Shown here: positions 18,196 through 25,801 of the stretch, piece by piece
How positions within the stretch are numbered: the first letter of the stretch is position 1
Layout of the letters: every line of letters begins with the position of its first letter
Assembly: GCA_947623745.1 (NCBI GenBank)
Contig: CANQHN010000002.1
Span: 97,133 to 161,132 of the forward strand
Direction of reading: 5' to 3'
DNA from: an uncultured Oscillospiraceae bacterium
Lineage (GTDB): Bacteria > Bacillota > Clostridia > Oscillospirales > Oscillospiraceae
DNA: 64,000 nt
Translations under genes and position numbers: made by a program
The notes under the pieces: generated by a model
Told to the model about the DNA's origin: nothing
The model's database searches: none
The model's input: only the letters and a program-made list of their open reading frames with translations

Positions 18196-20403
18196 TTATT
18201 TCCGCTCCAGCAGCTCCAGGAGCAGCCTCTCATTCTCCCCGGCGGCCCGGGTCAGGGCGGCGGATTTCTCCTGCAGGCGGGCCTTCACGGCGGTATAGTC
18301 AGACATCAGCGCGTCGGCCTGGGCGATGGCCTGCTCCCGGCGGAAGTCGGTGACCCGGCCGGCGGAGGGCATCCCCAGCTCCTCCAGGTAGCTGGCCACC
18401 TTGGGGTCGTAGTCCAGGCCCAGGGTGGGCACCGCCATCCGTGCGGCGAAGATCAGGGTGTGCAGGCGCATGGCCACGCACAGCTTGGCCTCCCCCAGCA
18501 CCCCCATCAGCTCCCTGGGGGAGCAGTGGGCCTCCAGGATGTGGAAGGGCTCCTCCATGGCGCCGCTCACCTCCCGGGCGGCCCGCAGGTCCCGCTGGGG
18601 CTGCATCAGCAGGAACAGCAGCTCCAGGCCGTAGGTCCGGCGCAGGTGGTCGCACAGGGCGGCCAGCTCCCCGCTGAAGCCGCCCGTCTCCGGCCATTCC
18701 CGCACGGAAATGGCGGCGAAGGGGGCACCGGGCCGCAGGCCGGCCTGGCCCAGCAGCTCCCGGGCCCGCGCTCTGGGGGCCGGGTCCAGCTGGAACACCG
18801 GGTCGGCGGTGACATACAGATCGGACCGCTCCACTCCCATCTCCCGCAGCTCCTGGGCGGAGTTGTGGTCCCGGAGGGTGACCAGAGCGGCCTGCTCCAC
18901 CGCCCGCTTCACCCGACGGCGGTTGGCGGGCCTGTCCACCGGGCCGATGCCGTTGGCGTAGAGCATCACCGGCTTGTGGAGCATCCGGGCGGCACGGATG
19001 ATGGCAAGGTAATACAGGATGGACCGGGTGGAGGTGCGGTCCTGGAGCAGGCTCCCGCCCCCGGAGATCAGCGCGTCGCACCGGCGCAGGGCCTTCATCA
19101 CGTTCCAGACACTGAACCGGGGCAGGGCCTCCAGGCCGTAATTCTTCCGGGTCTCCTCCGGGTCGTTGGACAGCACCGTGACCGCGATCTCGTCGCTGGC
19201 CCGGGTGATGGACTGGTGGATGGACTGTAAAATGGCGTCGTCCCCGGCGTTGGAAAAGCCGTAGTAGCCGCTCATGACCACGTGGTACTTCCGGCGGCGC
19301 ACCTGCTCGTACATATCCAGGCAGTCCTGGGCCATGCGGCGCACCGAGTAGTGGTCCAGGATGACCTGGCGGCCGTAGGCGCCCAGCCGCTCCTTCTCCC
19401 CCGCCGGCAGAGCCAGAGCGGCGGCCAGATCCCGCCGCAGGACAGCGGGCTCGGACATGGGCAGGCCCCGGCAGCAGAAGTTGCCCAGCCGGGCCTCCTC
19501 CAGCTTTTCCGGGCCAAACAGGCCCTGGTAGCCCTCGTTGCCTGCCACGATGACGGGCTTTCCGGCGGCCATGGCCTCCAATGCCGAGCGGGAGACCCCC
19601 ACGAACACGTCCCCGGCGGCGGCGATCTCGTTGATATCGGTGCGGGGACCGGGCATGACGATGCAGGTGCGGCCAAGTTTTATGTTAACTTGTTCCGCCC
19701 TGGCCCGCAGCTCCTCGTAGACGTTCCCGCCCCCGGCGATAAGCAGCTGCATGCCGGGGACCAGCCGGTCCAGCTCCGGGGCGATCTCGATGAGCTGCCG
19801 GGCCACCAGGGCCCGGTCCTCGTCCATCCGGCTGACATAGGAGACGATGGGCCTCCCGCCGTCCAGGCAGAACTCGGCCAGCACCCGCTCCCGGGAGACC
19901 GCGGGGGAGAACTTTTCCGTGTCGATGCCGTTGATGGTGACGGAGATGTGCTCCTCCGGCAGGCCGTACTCCCGGATGAGGTAGGCCTTGATATCGTCGG
20001 AGACGGCGATGGTGCGCTCCCCCCAGTTGGTCAGGTAGCGCAGGGCGCCGCTGGTGTCGAACACCCAGTGGGCGGTGGTGACGAAGGGGAATTTCAGGCT
20101 GGCCTGCAGCGTCCCGCACAGGAAGGCCGGGATGCGGGCGTGGGCGTGGACGATGTCGGGCTTCTCCCGGCGGATGACCTCCCCCAGCAGCTTCCGGGCG
20201 CGGAGCATATCCCCCACGTCCCGGCGGTGGAGGGGGGCCGCGTAGTGGCGGATGCCGGCGGCGGTGACCTCCGGGACGTAGACTCCGCCGTTGGAGACGA
20301 TGACCACGTCGTGCCCCTGGGCTCTGAGCTGCTTGGACAGCTCCACGATGTGGGTCTCCGCTCCGCCGATATCCAGGCCCATGGTGGCCATCAGGATCTT
20401 CAT
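18196..20403 (-). CDS. GT4 glycosyltransferase fused to CsaB polysaccharide pyruvyltransferase
   Basis: A 735-residue two-domain protein. Residues 1-370 are a GT4-type glycosyltransferase (GLDIGGAETHIVELSKQL, VSYVSRMDEDRALV, SRSALEAMAAGKPVIVAG). From about 373 the CsaB domain begins (HVVMSGYYGFSNAGDDAIL), with CDALISGGGSLLQDRTSTRS and the late CVAMRLHTLIFAARM typical of pyruvyltransferases. CsaB adds a ketal-linked pyruvate to a secondary wall polymer, the ligand for SLH domains. In most bacteria CsaB is a separate protein; the fusion suggests that sugar addition and pyruvylation of the same unit are coupled. Last gene of the murJ operon. Positions 19678-19691 hold a XerD-like word encoding VNIKL with rare codons. 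Confidence 0.9.
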   Translation of the reverse strand: MKILMATMGLDIGGAETHIVELSKQLRAQGHDVVIVSNGGVYVPEVTAAGIRHYAAPLHRRDVGDMLRARKLLGEVIRREKPDIVHAHARIPAFLCGTLQASLKFPFVTTAHWVFDTSGALRYLTNWGERTIAVSDDIKAYLIREYGLPEEHISVTINGIDTEKFSPAVSRERVLAEFCLDGGRPIVSYVSRMDEDRALVARQLIEIAPELDRLVPGMQLLIAGGGNVYEELRARAEQVNIKLGRTCIVMPGPRTDINEIAAAGDVFVGVSRSALEAMAAGKPVIVAGNEGYQGLFGPEKLEEARLGNFCCRGLPMSEPAVLRRDLAAALALPAGEKERLGAYGRQVILDHYSVRRMAQDCLDMYEQVRRRKYHVVMSGYYGFSNAGDDAILQSIHQSITRASDEIAVTVLSNDPEETRKNYGLEALPRFSVWNVMKALRRCDALISGGGSLLQDRTSTRSILYYLAIIRAARMLHKPVMLYANGIGPVDRPANRRRVKRAVEQAALVTLRDHNSAQELREMGVERSDLYVTADPVFQLDPAPRARARELLGQAGLRPGAPFAAISVREWPETGGFSGELAALCDHLRRTYGLELLFLLMQPQRDLRAAREVSGAMEEPFHILEAHCSPRELMGVLGEAKLCVAMRLHTLIFAARMAVPTLGLDYDPKVASYLEELGMPSAGRVTDFRREQAIAQADALMSDYTAVKARLQEKSAALTRAAGENERLLLELLERK
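19678..19691 (+). other. XerD half-site-like word 4
   Basis: TTTTATGTTAACTT, inside the csaB-fusion gene, where the minus strand reads V-N-I-K-L with ATA and AAA. Confidence 0.5.
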
Positions 20404-20415
20404 CGCGGCACCCCT

Positions 20416-20919
20416 TTACAGGATCTGGCTGATCGTGCCGTTGAACTCGGCATAGGCGGTGTAGTAGGTCCGGGCAGCGTTGACACCCAGCTCATAGACC
20501 CGGTTGATGACGTAGTGGCCGTTGCTGACCCGGCCGCTGCCCTTCACTGTGAGCAGCAGGTTGCAGTAGTCCTCGTTGGTCAGGGTGGTAAAGCGGCCGC
20601 TGGGGAGCAGCTCGGTCTTGGAGCCGGGGCCGGGCAGGCGCTCCACCTGCTGGATGATGCCCAGGGGGCCGCTGCCGCTGGAGTTGTTCACGTCGTACAG
20701 GCTGTCCCCCACCTGGATGGCCTCGGCCACGTTGGTGGGGATGCACTCCACCAGGCAGGTGAAGGTGATGGGGGTGTCCGCGGAGCTGGTGTTGGTGACC
20801 TGCATACTGCCCCGCAGGTTCAGTGCGACCGCGATAAAGGCCACCACCAGCACCACCAGCAGGTCGATGACGCTCACCTTGCCTAACAGGCGGCCGTTCT
20901 TGTCGATGATCCTGCTCAT
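20416..20919 (-). CDS. DUF4330 membrane-anchored protein
   Basis: A 167-residue protein. The opening RIIDKNGRLLGKVSVIDLLVVLVV is the DUF4330 signature: a short cytoplasmic tail, one membrane helix (about 16-38), then an outward soluble domain. No enzymatic motif is visible. DUF4330 proteins are found beside wall and exopolysaccharide genes in Firmicutes, but their role is unknown. The start overlaps the stop of the preceding gene by four bases. Confidence 0.85.
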   Translation of the reverse strand: MSRIIDKNGRLLGKVSVIDLLVVLVVAFIAVALNLRGSMQVTNTSSADTPITFTCLVECIPTNVAEAIQVGDSLYDVNNSSGSGPLGIIQQVERLPGPGSKTELLPSGRFTTLTNEDYCNLLLTVKGSGRVSNGHYVINRVYELGVNAARTYYTAYAEFNGTISQIL

Positions 20920-21416
20920 CCCTGCTCCCCCCTCTCAATGGAGTACACTTCACCGGAACCGATATAGCCCGGGCCCTTGACGCGGACCGCGGCCCCCACC
21001 CGCAGGGCGTAGCCGCCGCCCACCGACACCTGGGACTCGCTGATCTCGGCGGCGCTCTCCACCTGGATATACACGTCCTCCCGGCCGGGGACCTCGGCCT
21101 TGTAGTAGGAGAGGGTCTCCTCGTCGATGGCGTAGCAGCTGGCGGGGACCACTTCAGCGGACACCACCGTGCCCAGGGGGTAGTTTTGCACGATGTCGGT
21201 CAGGTCGTCGCCGGGCTGGACCAGCGCTCCGGACCCCTCCATCATCCGCTTGACGCACAGGGTGTAGCGGACGGTCTGGGCGGGGGCGGCGGAGGGCGCG
21301 GCGGCCGGGCGCATCCGGCTCCAAATCAGGAAGGCCGCCACCGCCAGGGCCGCCAGGATCACCAGCGCGTCAAACAGGTTCAGTCGAAACCGGAACTTCT
21401 CATTTTTTTGTTCCAT
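20916..21416 (-). CDS. DUF4330-like membrane-anchored protein, paralogue of its neighbour
   Basis: A 166-residue protein built like the next gene: a basic tail, RLNLFDALVILAALAVAAFL as single membrane helix, then an outward domain ending in a small beta-rich part. Sequence similarity to the neighbour is low apart from the anchor, so assignment to DUF4330 is by architecture and context. The pair overlaps by four bases, suggesting two subunits of one complex in polymer assembly or export. It also overlaps the upstream glycosyltransferase gene by 17 bases. Confidence 0.7.
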   Translation of the reverse strand: MEQKNEKFRFRLNLFDALVILAALAVAAFLIWSRMRPAAAPSAAPAQTVRYTLCVKRMMEGSGALVQPGDDLTDIVQNYPLGTVVSAEVVPASCYAIDEETLSYYKAEVPGREDVYIQVESAAEISESQVSVGGGYALRVGAAVRVKGPGYIGSGEVYSIERGEQG

Positions 21417-22530
21417 GGTTGGCTCCTTTCAGAATGTCCAGGTAGACATTCTCCACATTTTGGGCGAAGATCTCGCCGGTGTACTTCTCCAGGTAGAGCT
21501 CCCGGGCCCGCCGGGACATCTCCGTGCGCTCCTCCGGGCGGTCCATCAGCCGCGCGGCACACCCGGCCAGGGCGGCGGCGTCCCCGTTGGGGAATACCAG
21601 GCCGTTCTCCCCGTCAACGATCAGGTCCGGGTTGCCCCCGCAGCTGCTGACCACGGCGGGCAAGCCCATGCTCATCCCCTCCAGCAGAGACAGGCTGGAG
21701 GTCTCGCTCTGGGTGGAGGCGTTGATCTGGAGGTCCATGGCCCACAGGGCCCGCTCCACCTCCCGCACGAAGCCGGCGAACACCACGCTGCCCGGCGGGA
21801 GGGACGCGGCCCGCTCCTTTAAGGCGGGGAGGCGGCTTCCCTCCCCCGCTATCAGCACCCGGGCGCCGCGGCCCTGGGCCAGCAGCCGCTCCAGGGCGTC
21901 CAAGAGGATACCGTGGCCCTTGTACTCCTCTACCCGGGCCAGGATGCCCAGCACGAAGTCCCCGTCCCCGAAACCGTACTCAGCCCGGGCCTGCCGGCGC
22001 TGCTCCGGCGTTGGCGCGGGGATGGGCGCCACGCCGTTGTAAAACACGTGGATGCGCCGCTCCGGGATACCGGAGGCCATCAGCAGCTCCCGGGCGGACT
22101 GGCCCACGGCCAGAACCCCGTCAGCCAGCAGGGCGTCCGCCGCCCGGTTGGCCAGCTTCCCCGGCGGGGTGGCCATCAGCCCGTGGGGCGGAAAGGCGCA
22201 GTGCTTGGTATACACCACTTTTCTCCCCTCCAGCCGGGCGGCCACCCGGCCGGACAGGGCACCGTGGGTGTGGACCAGGTCGGGCTTCAATTCACGGATC
22301 AGGTCCCTGAGCGCCCGCACGTCGTCCCGGTGGAAGGAGCGGTCCGCCATGCCCCCCACCTCATAAACAGCGGCGCCGGCCCCCTCCAGGGGCCCTTTCA
22401 GGGCGCTGCCCGCGGGGATGGCCACCAGGAGCTCGAAGCGCCTCCGGTCGGCGTACCGCAGGTAGTTGAGCAGCACCCGGCCGGCCCCGCCGATGTTGGT
22501 GTCGCTGATGATGTTCAGCACCCGGATCAT
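21400..22530 (-). CDS. GT4 family glycosyltransferase
   Basis: A 376-residue GT-B enzyme. The N-terminal MIRVLNIISDTNIGGAGRVL carries the usual glycine-rich loop, HTHGALSGRVAA follows, and the C-terminal nucleotide-sugar half includes ILARVEEYKGHGILLDAL. The family E-x7-E motif is in SLSLLEGMSMGLPAVVSSCGG. Donor and acceptor are unknown; the operon context suggests a surface polymer built on a lipid carrier. The start at 22530 has GGAGG seven bases upstream and overlaps the previous stop (ATGA). Confidence 0.88.
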   Translation of the reverse strand: MIRVLNIISDTNIGGAGRVLLNYLRYADRRRFELLVAIPAGSALKGPLEGAGAAVYEVGGMADRSFHRDDVRALRDLIRELKPDLVHTHGALSGRVAARLEGRKVVYTKHCAFPPHGLMATPPGKLANRAADALLADGVLAVGQSARELLMASGIPERRIHVFYNGVAPIPAPTPEQRRQARAEYGFGDGDFVLGILARVEEYKGHGILLDALERLLAQGRGARVLIAGEGSRLPALKERAASLPPGSVVFAGFVREVERALWAMDLQINASTQSETSSLSLLEGMSMGLPAVVSSCGGNPDLIVDGENGLVFPNGDAAALAGCAARLMDRPEERTEMSRRARELYLEKYTGEIFAQNVENVYLDILKGANHGTKK

Positions 22531-23972
22531 CCGGCCACCTCCCGCTCCGGCAGGGCGCTGCGCCTGGCGCACAGGCAGCCCAGAGACAGGTAGCTCCAGA
22601 ACAGGAGCAGGACCCGGTAGTTATAGAAGGAGAAGTCGGTCATCCCCTGGACCAAAAACCCCCCGATCCCGCAGATGAAGGCGATGAGGAGCAGGCGGTC
22701 CGGCAGGTCACGCTCCCGCTTCAGCGCGCCGCACAGGTGGCGGAAGTAGCAGAAGAGCATCACGCCGAACACCGCCAGGGCGCAGGCCCCCGCCTCGCAG
22801 ACGATCTGTAAAAACAGGTTGTGGGAGTGCAGGGCGGTGGCGTGGTTGTAACTGTAAAAGGGGTAGACGCTGTTGAAGGCGGCGGTGCCGGGGCCGATCC
22901 CGCACATCCAGTAGCCGTCCCTCAGCATGGCCAGCGTGCCCATCCAGATGGACACCCGGTAGGAGGAGGAGTTGTCCGTCAGGTTGCCGATGCTGGTGAA
23001 CCGGCTGACCACCGAGTCCGGCAGGACGAAATACAGCGCCGCCAGGGCGAAGGGGGCCAGGATGATGAGCCTGGGGTTGAGCAGGATGAAGAAGGCCGCG
23101 CCGGCGCACAGCAGGCCCAGCCATGCCCCCCGGGACATAGTGAGCAGCATACACACGCACATCACGCCGCAGCAGCAGAAATAAAAGACCCGCTCCCCCG
23201 TTCTCCTGCTGCCCAGCAGCTTGGCCCCGCCCAGGGGGATGGCCAGGATCAGGTACTGGCCAAGCATGTTGGGGTTCTCCAGGGTGGCATACGCCCGGAA
23301 GGTGTCGCCGAACATGTCCTTGTCCACCCAGGCCGCCGCCTGATAGCCCCAGCGAAAGACGTACTGGAGGATGCCGCAGACGGACACCGCCGCGGCGGCC
23401 AGAACCATCAGGAAGAGGATGAAGTCCAGCTGGCTGCGGCTGGTGACGGCGTTGTAGAGCACCACGGCAAACAGGATGAAGGCCACGGTCAGGATACCGG
23501 GCTGGAGGCTTCCGGCCAGGTCCACCGACAGGGCGGTGCCGGCCAGGTAGACCGCCGCGTAGAGGATGATATAGCGGTTGATGGGTGAGTAGGCCAGCTC
23601 CCGCCCCGGCTCCCGCAGCAGGCGCAGGGCCAGGGAGCAGTACCCCACCCCGGCCAGGCCCAGCACCGCCATGGTGGGCAGGATGGGGGCCAGAGCGGCG
23701 GCCGCTCCGCACCAGAACCAGGTCTGGAGGAAGATGCTGCCGCTGAACAGCTTGTCCAGCCGCAGGGCGCGATAGAGTTTACATAATATTTCCCGTATCT
23801 TCTGCCACAGGCGGAAGAATACGCTGCTCCGGCTGGTCTCCTCCCCCGCCAGGGGGGCCAGGAATGCCTGCACCACCCGGCTGTTCTCCCACTGCGCGCC
23901 GAACCACAGGCACACCGCAGCCAGGAACCGGCCCAGCAGGCTGGACCGCCAGATTCGCATGATCGCTTCCAT
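22527..23972 (-). CDS. O-antigen ligase-like polytopic membrane protein
   Basis: A 481-residue protein with about ten to twelve hydrophobic segments and a large external loop (DSVVSRFTSIGNLTDNSSSYRVSIW to NHATALHSHNLFLQIVCEAG). The NPNMLGQYL and HSHNLFLQ elements are typical of the WaaL/RfaL family. In Gram-positives these proteins ligate or polymerise lipid-linked glycans onto an outer acceptor. The N-terminal 80 residues are an unusual cytoplasmic extension; it contains, at 23777-23790, the only XerD-like word of reversed polarity in the window. Confidence 0.85.
   Translation of the reverse strand: MEAIMRIWRSSLLGRFLAAVCLWFGAQWENSRVVQAFLAPLAGEETSRSSVFFRLWQKIREILCKLYRALRLDKLFSGSIFLQTWFWCGAAAALAPILPTMAVLGLAGVGYCSLALRLLREPGRELAYSPINRYIILYAAVYLAGTALSVDLAGSLQPGILTVAFILFAVVLYNAVTSRSQLDFILFLMVLAAAAVSVCGILQYVFRWGYQAAAWVDKDMFGDTFRAYATLENPNMLGQYLILAIPLGGAKLLGSRRTGERVFYFCCCGVMCVCMLLTMSRGAWLGLLCAGAAFFILLNPRLIILAPFALAALYFVLPDSVVSRFTSIGNLTDNSSSYRVSIWMGTLAMLRDGYWMCGIGPGTAAFNSVYPFYSYNHATALHSHNLFLQIVCEAGACALAVFGVMLFCYFRHLCGALKRERDLPDRLLLIAFICGIGGFLVQGMTDFSFYNYRVLLLFWSYLSLGCLCARRSALPEREVAG
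23777..23790 (-). other. XerD half-site-like word 5, reversed polarity
   Basis: Minus strand AATATTATGTAAAC, the closest match to the Bacillus dif right arm (TATTATGTAAACT). It is the only one of the nine on this strand, in the ligase-like gene. Confidence 0.5.
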
Positions 23973-23975
23973 AGC

Positions 23976-25535
23976 TCAACCTCGTTTCAGGATACGTTTC
24001 GCCAAGTCCCACACCAGCCCGGCCTCCCGCAGCCGCAGGAGCAGGGCCAGGGGGAAGTAGACGGCCACGCCGGCCAGCACCGCGCAGCCGATGGAGAACA
24101 GCAGACCCAGCTTGCCGCCCAGCGCGCCGCTGCTCACAGCGAGGGCGGCCCAGGCGGCTGCTGCCATCCCGGCGGCGGCCAGGGCCATTTTGCCCAGCTC
24201 CACCAGGAAGGCGCCGCTCAAAAAGCCCTCCCCCCGCCGCTCCAGGGGCAGGTCCAGCAGCAGGGCGTACACTGTGGAGGACACGGCGGAGGCGATGGCC
24301 AGGCCGGCCACCCCCAGCCTCTGGGTGAGGGCCATACACAGGCCCAGGTTCACCCCGATGGACAGCAGCCCCGCCACCAGCGGTCCTCTCCCCTGCTGCC
24401 GGGCGAAGTAGGCCCGGCTGAGGATGTTCTGGGCGGCGTAGCCCACCATGCCCAGGGACACCCAGAACAGGCCCTGGGCGGTGATATCCACGGCGAAGGC
24501 GTCGAACTGGCCGTCGCCGTAGATCAGCTCCACCAGCGGGCGGGAGATCACCATCAGCCCCGCCGCCATGGGCAGCACAAAAAACAGACAGCCGTGCATG
24601 GTGACCGACAGGGTCTCCCGGAACTCCCCCTCCCGGTCGCCGGCGGTGAGCCGGGACAGGCGGGGGAAGATGACGTTGGTGATGGACAGCACAAAGACCC
24701 CGGCGATGACCAGATACAGGTTGGTGGAGATCTCGATGGCGGCCACCCCGGCCCCGTCGTATAGGTGGGAGCCGAACCGGGAGTTGATGGTCAGGTTGAT
24801 GGGCTGCACCCAGGTGGACACCATCACGGGGAGCATGAGGGCAAAGACCTTTTTCATCCCGTCGGAGCGCACCTCCAGCCCCGGATAGTACCGGAACCCC
24901 TTTCTCCTCAGCGCGGGCATCTGCACCAGGGCCTGGAGCAGCCACCCCACCAGGAAGGCCCCCGCCAGGCCGTAGACGCCCATGGAGCTGTCCAGGAAAA
25001 GGAAGTACAGGATGATGACCCCGTTGGACACCACGCTGATGAGGGCGGGCACGTTGAACTCCCCCAGGGACTGGAGCACCCCCACGAAGGAGAAGGCCAC
25101 CCCGGTGAAGAACACCGTGGGGAACAGCATCCGGGTCAGAGAGACGGCCAGGGCGGCGGTCTGGGCGTCGTACCCGTCGGCGAACAGGTTCACCAGCGGG
25201 CCGGCAAAGACCGCCCCCAGCGCCGACAGGGCGGCGCACAGCAGGGCCATGACAGTGATGAAGTTCCCGCCGAACCGGAAGGCCTCCTCCCTGCCCTTTT
25301 TGGTCAGGTACTCGCTGAACACGGGGATGAAGCAGGCGGTGATGGCCGAGGCAAATACCGCGTCAAAAAACACCCTGGGGATCCGGCTGGCGGTGTAGAA
25401 GGCGTTGGCCTGCATCCCCACGCCGTAGTGGACGGCCAGCAGCCGGTCCCGGTACAGGCCCAGCAGCTTGCCCGCCAGGGTGATGGCCATCATCACGCCG
25501 ATGGTCCGTGTGGAATTGTCCCGGTCCTCCGGCAT
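23976..25535 (-). CDS. murJ: MurJ/MviN lipid II flippase family protein
   Basis: A 519-residue membrane protein with about 14 helices. It carries the MviN features TIGVMMAITLAGKLLGLYRD, ASRIPRVFFDAVFASAITACF and YDAQTAALAVSLTRMLFP. MurJ flips lipid-linked peptidoglycan precursor across the membrane; paralogues may flip other wall-polymer precursors. As first gene of a surface-polymer operon, this copy could be dedicated to that polymer. The start at 25535 has AGGGG seven bases upstream and a good promoter 50 bases away. Confidence 0.9.
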   Translation of the reverse strand: MPEDRDNSTRTIGVMMAITLAGKLLGLYRDRLLAVHYGVGMQANAFYTASRIPRVFFDAVFASAITACFIPVFSEYLTKKGREEAFRFGGNFITVMALLCAALSALGAVFAGPLVNLFADGYDAQTAALAVSLTRMLFPTVFFTGVAFSFVGVLQSLGEFNVPALISVVSNGVIILYFLFLDSSMGVYGLAGAFLVGWLLQALVQMPALRRKGFRYYPGLEVRSDGMKKVFALMLPVMVSTWVQPINLTINSRFGSHLYDGAGVAAIEISTNLYLVIAGVFVLSITNVIFPRLSRLTAGDREGEFRETLSVTMHGCLFFVLPMAAGLMVISRPLVELIYGDGQFDAFAVDITAQGLFWVSLGMVGYAAQNILSRAYFARQQGRGPLVAGLLSIGVNLGLCMALTQRLGVAGLAIASAVSSTVYALLLDLPLERRGEGFLSGAFLVELGKMALAAAGMAAAAWAALAVSSGALGGKLGLLFSIGCAVLAGVAVYFPLALLLRLREAGLVWDLAKRILKRG

Positions 25536-25584
25536 AGGACTGCCCCTCTCCCGCGGAAATTTGTGCCAGCGCAAAAACTAGTTT

Positions 25585-25613
25585 ATTTTACACCATGCTT
25601 GTCCGCATTTCAA
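25585..25613 (-). promoter_or_regulatory. Promoter of the murJ-csaB operon
   Basis: Minus strand TTGAAA (25608-25613), 17 bases, TAAAAT (25585-25590). Confidence 0.75.
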
Positions 25614-25678
25614 CCTTGCCCCGGGCGAATTCATGGGAAATTCATAAATTGTCCCGGACGGACCGGGACTTTTTCCCA

Positions 25679-25707
25679 TTGCAACGGCCTACCTGTTGTG
25701 GTATGAT
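25679..25707 (+). promoter_or_regulatory. Promoter of the SLH/NAGPA gene
   Basis: TTGCAA (25679-25684), 17 bases, TATGAT (25702-25707). It rules out start codons upstream of about 25715. Confidence 0.75.
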
Positions 25708-25801
25708 AGCAAAAGCATCCCAATTTGTAGAACGATCCACCAAAGCTCTGTATGCCGCGCCCCTCCACGTATCCGGCGCGGCGGAAAGGTACGGTCCCCA
25801 A

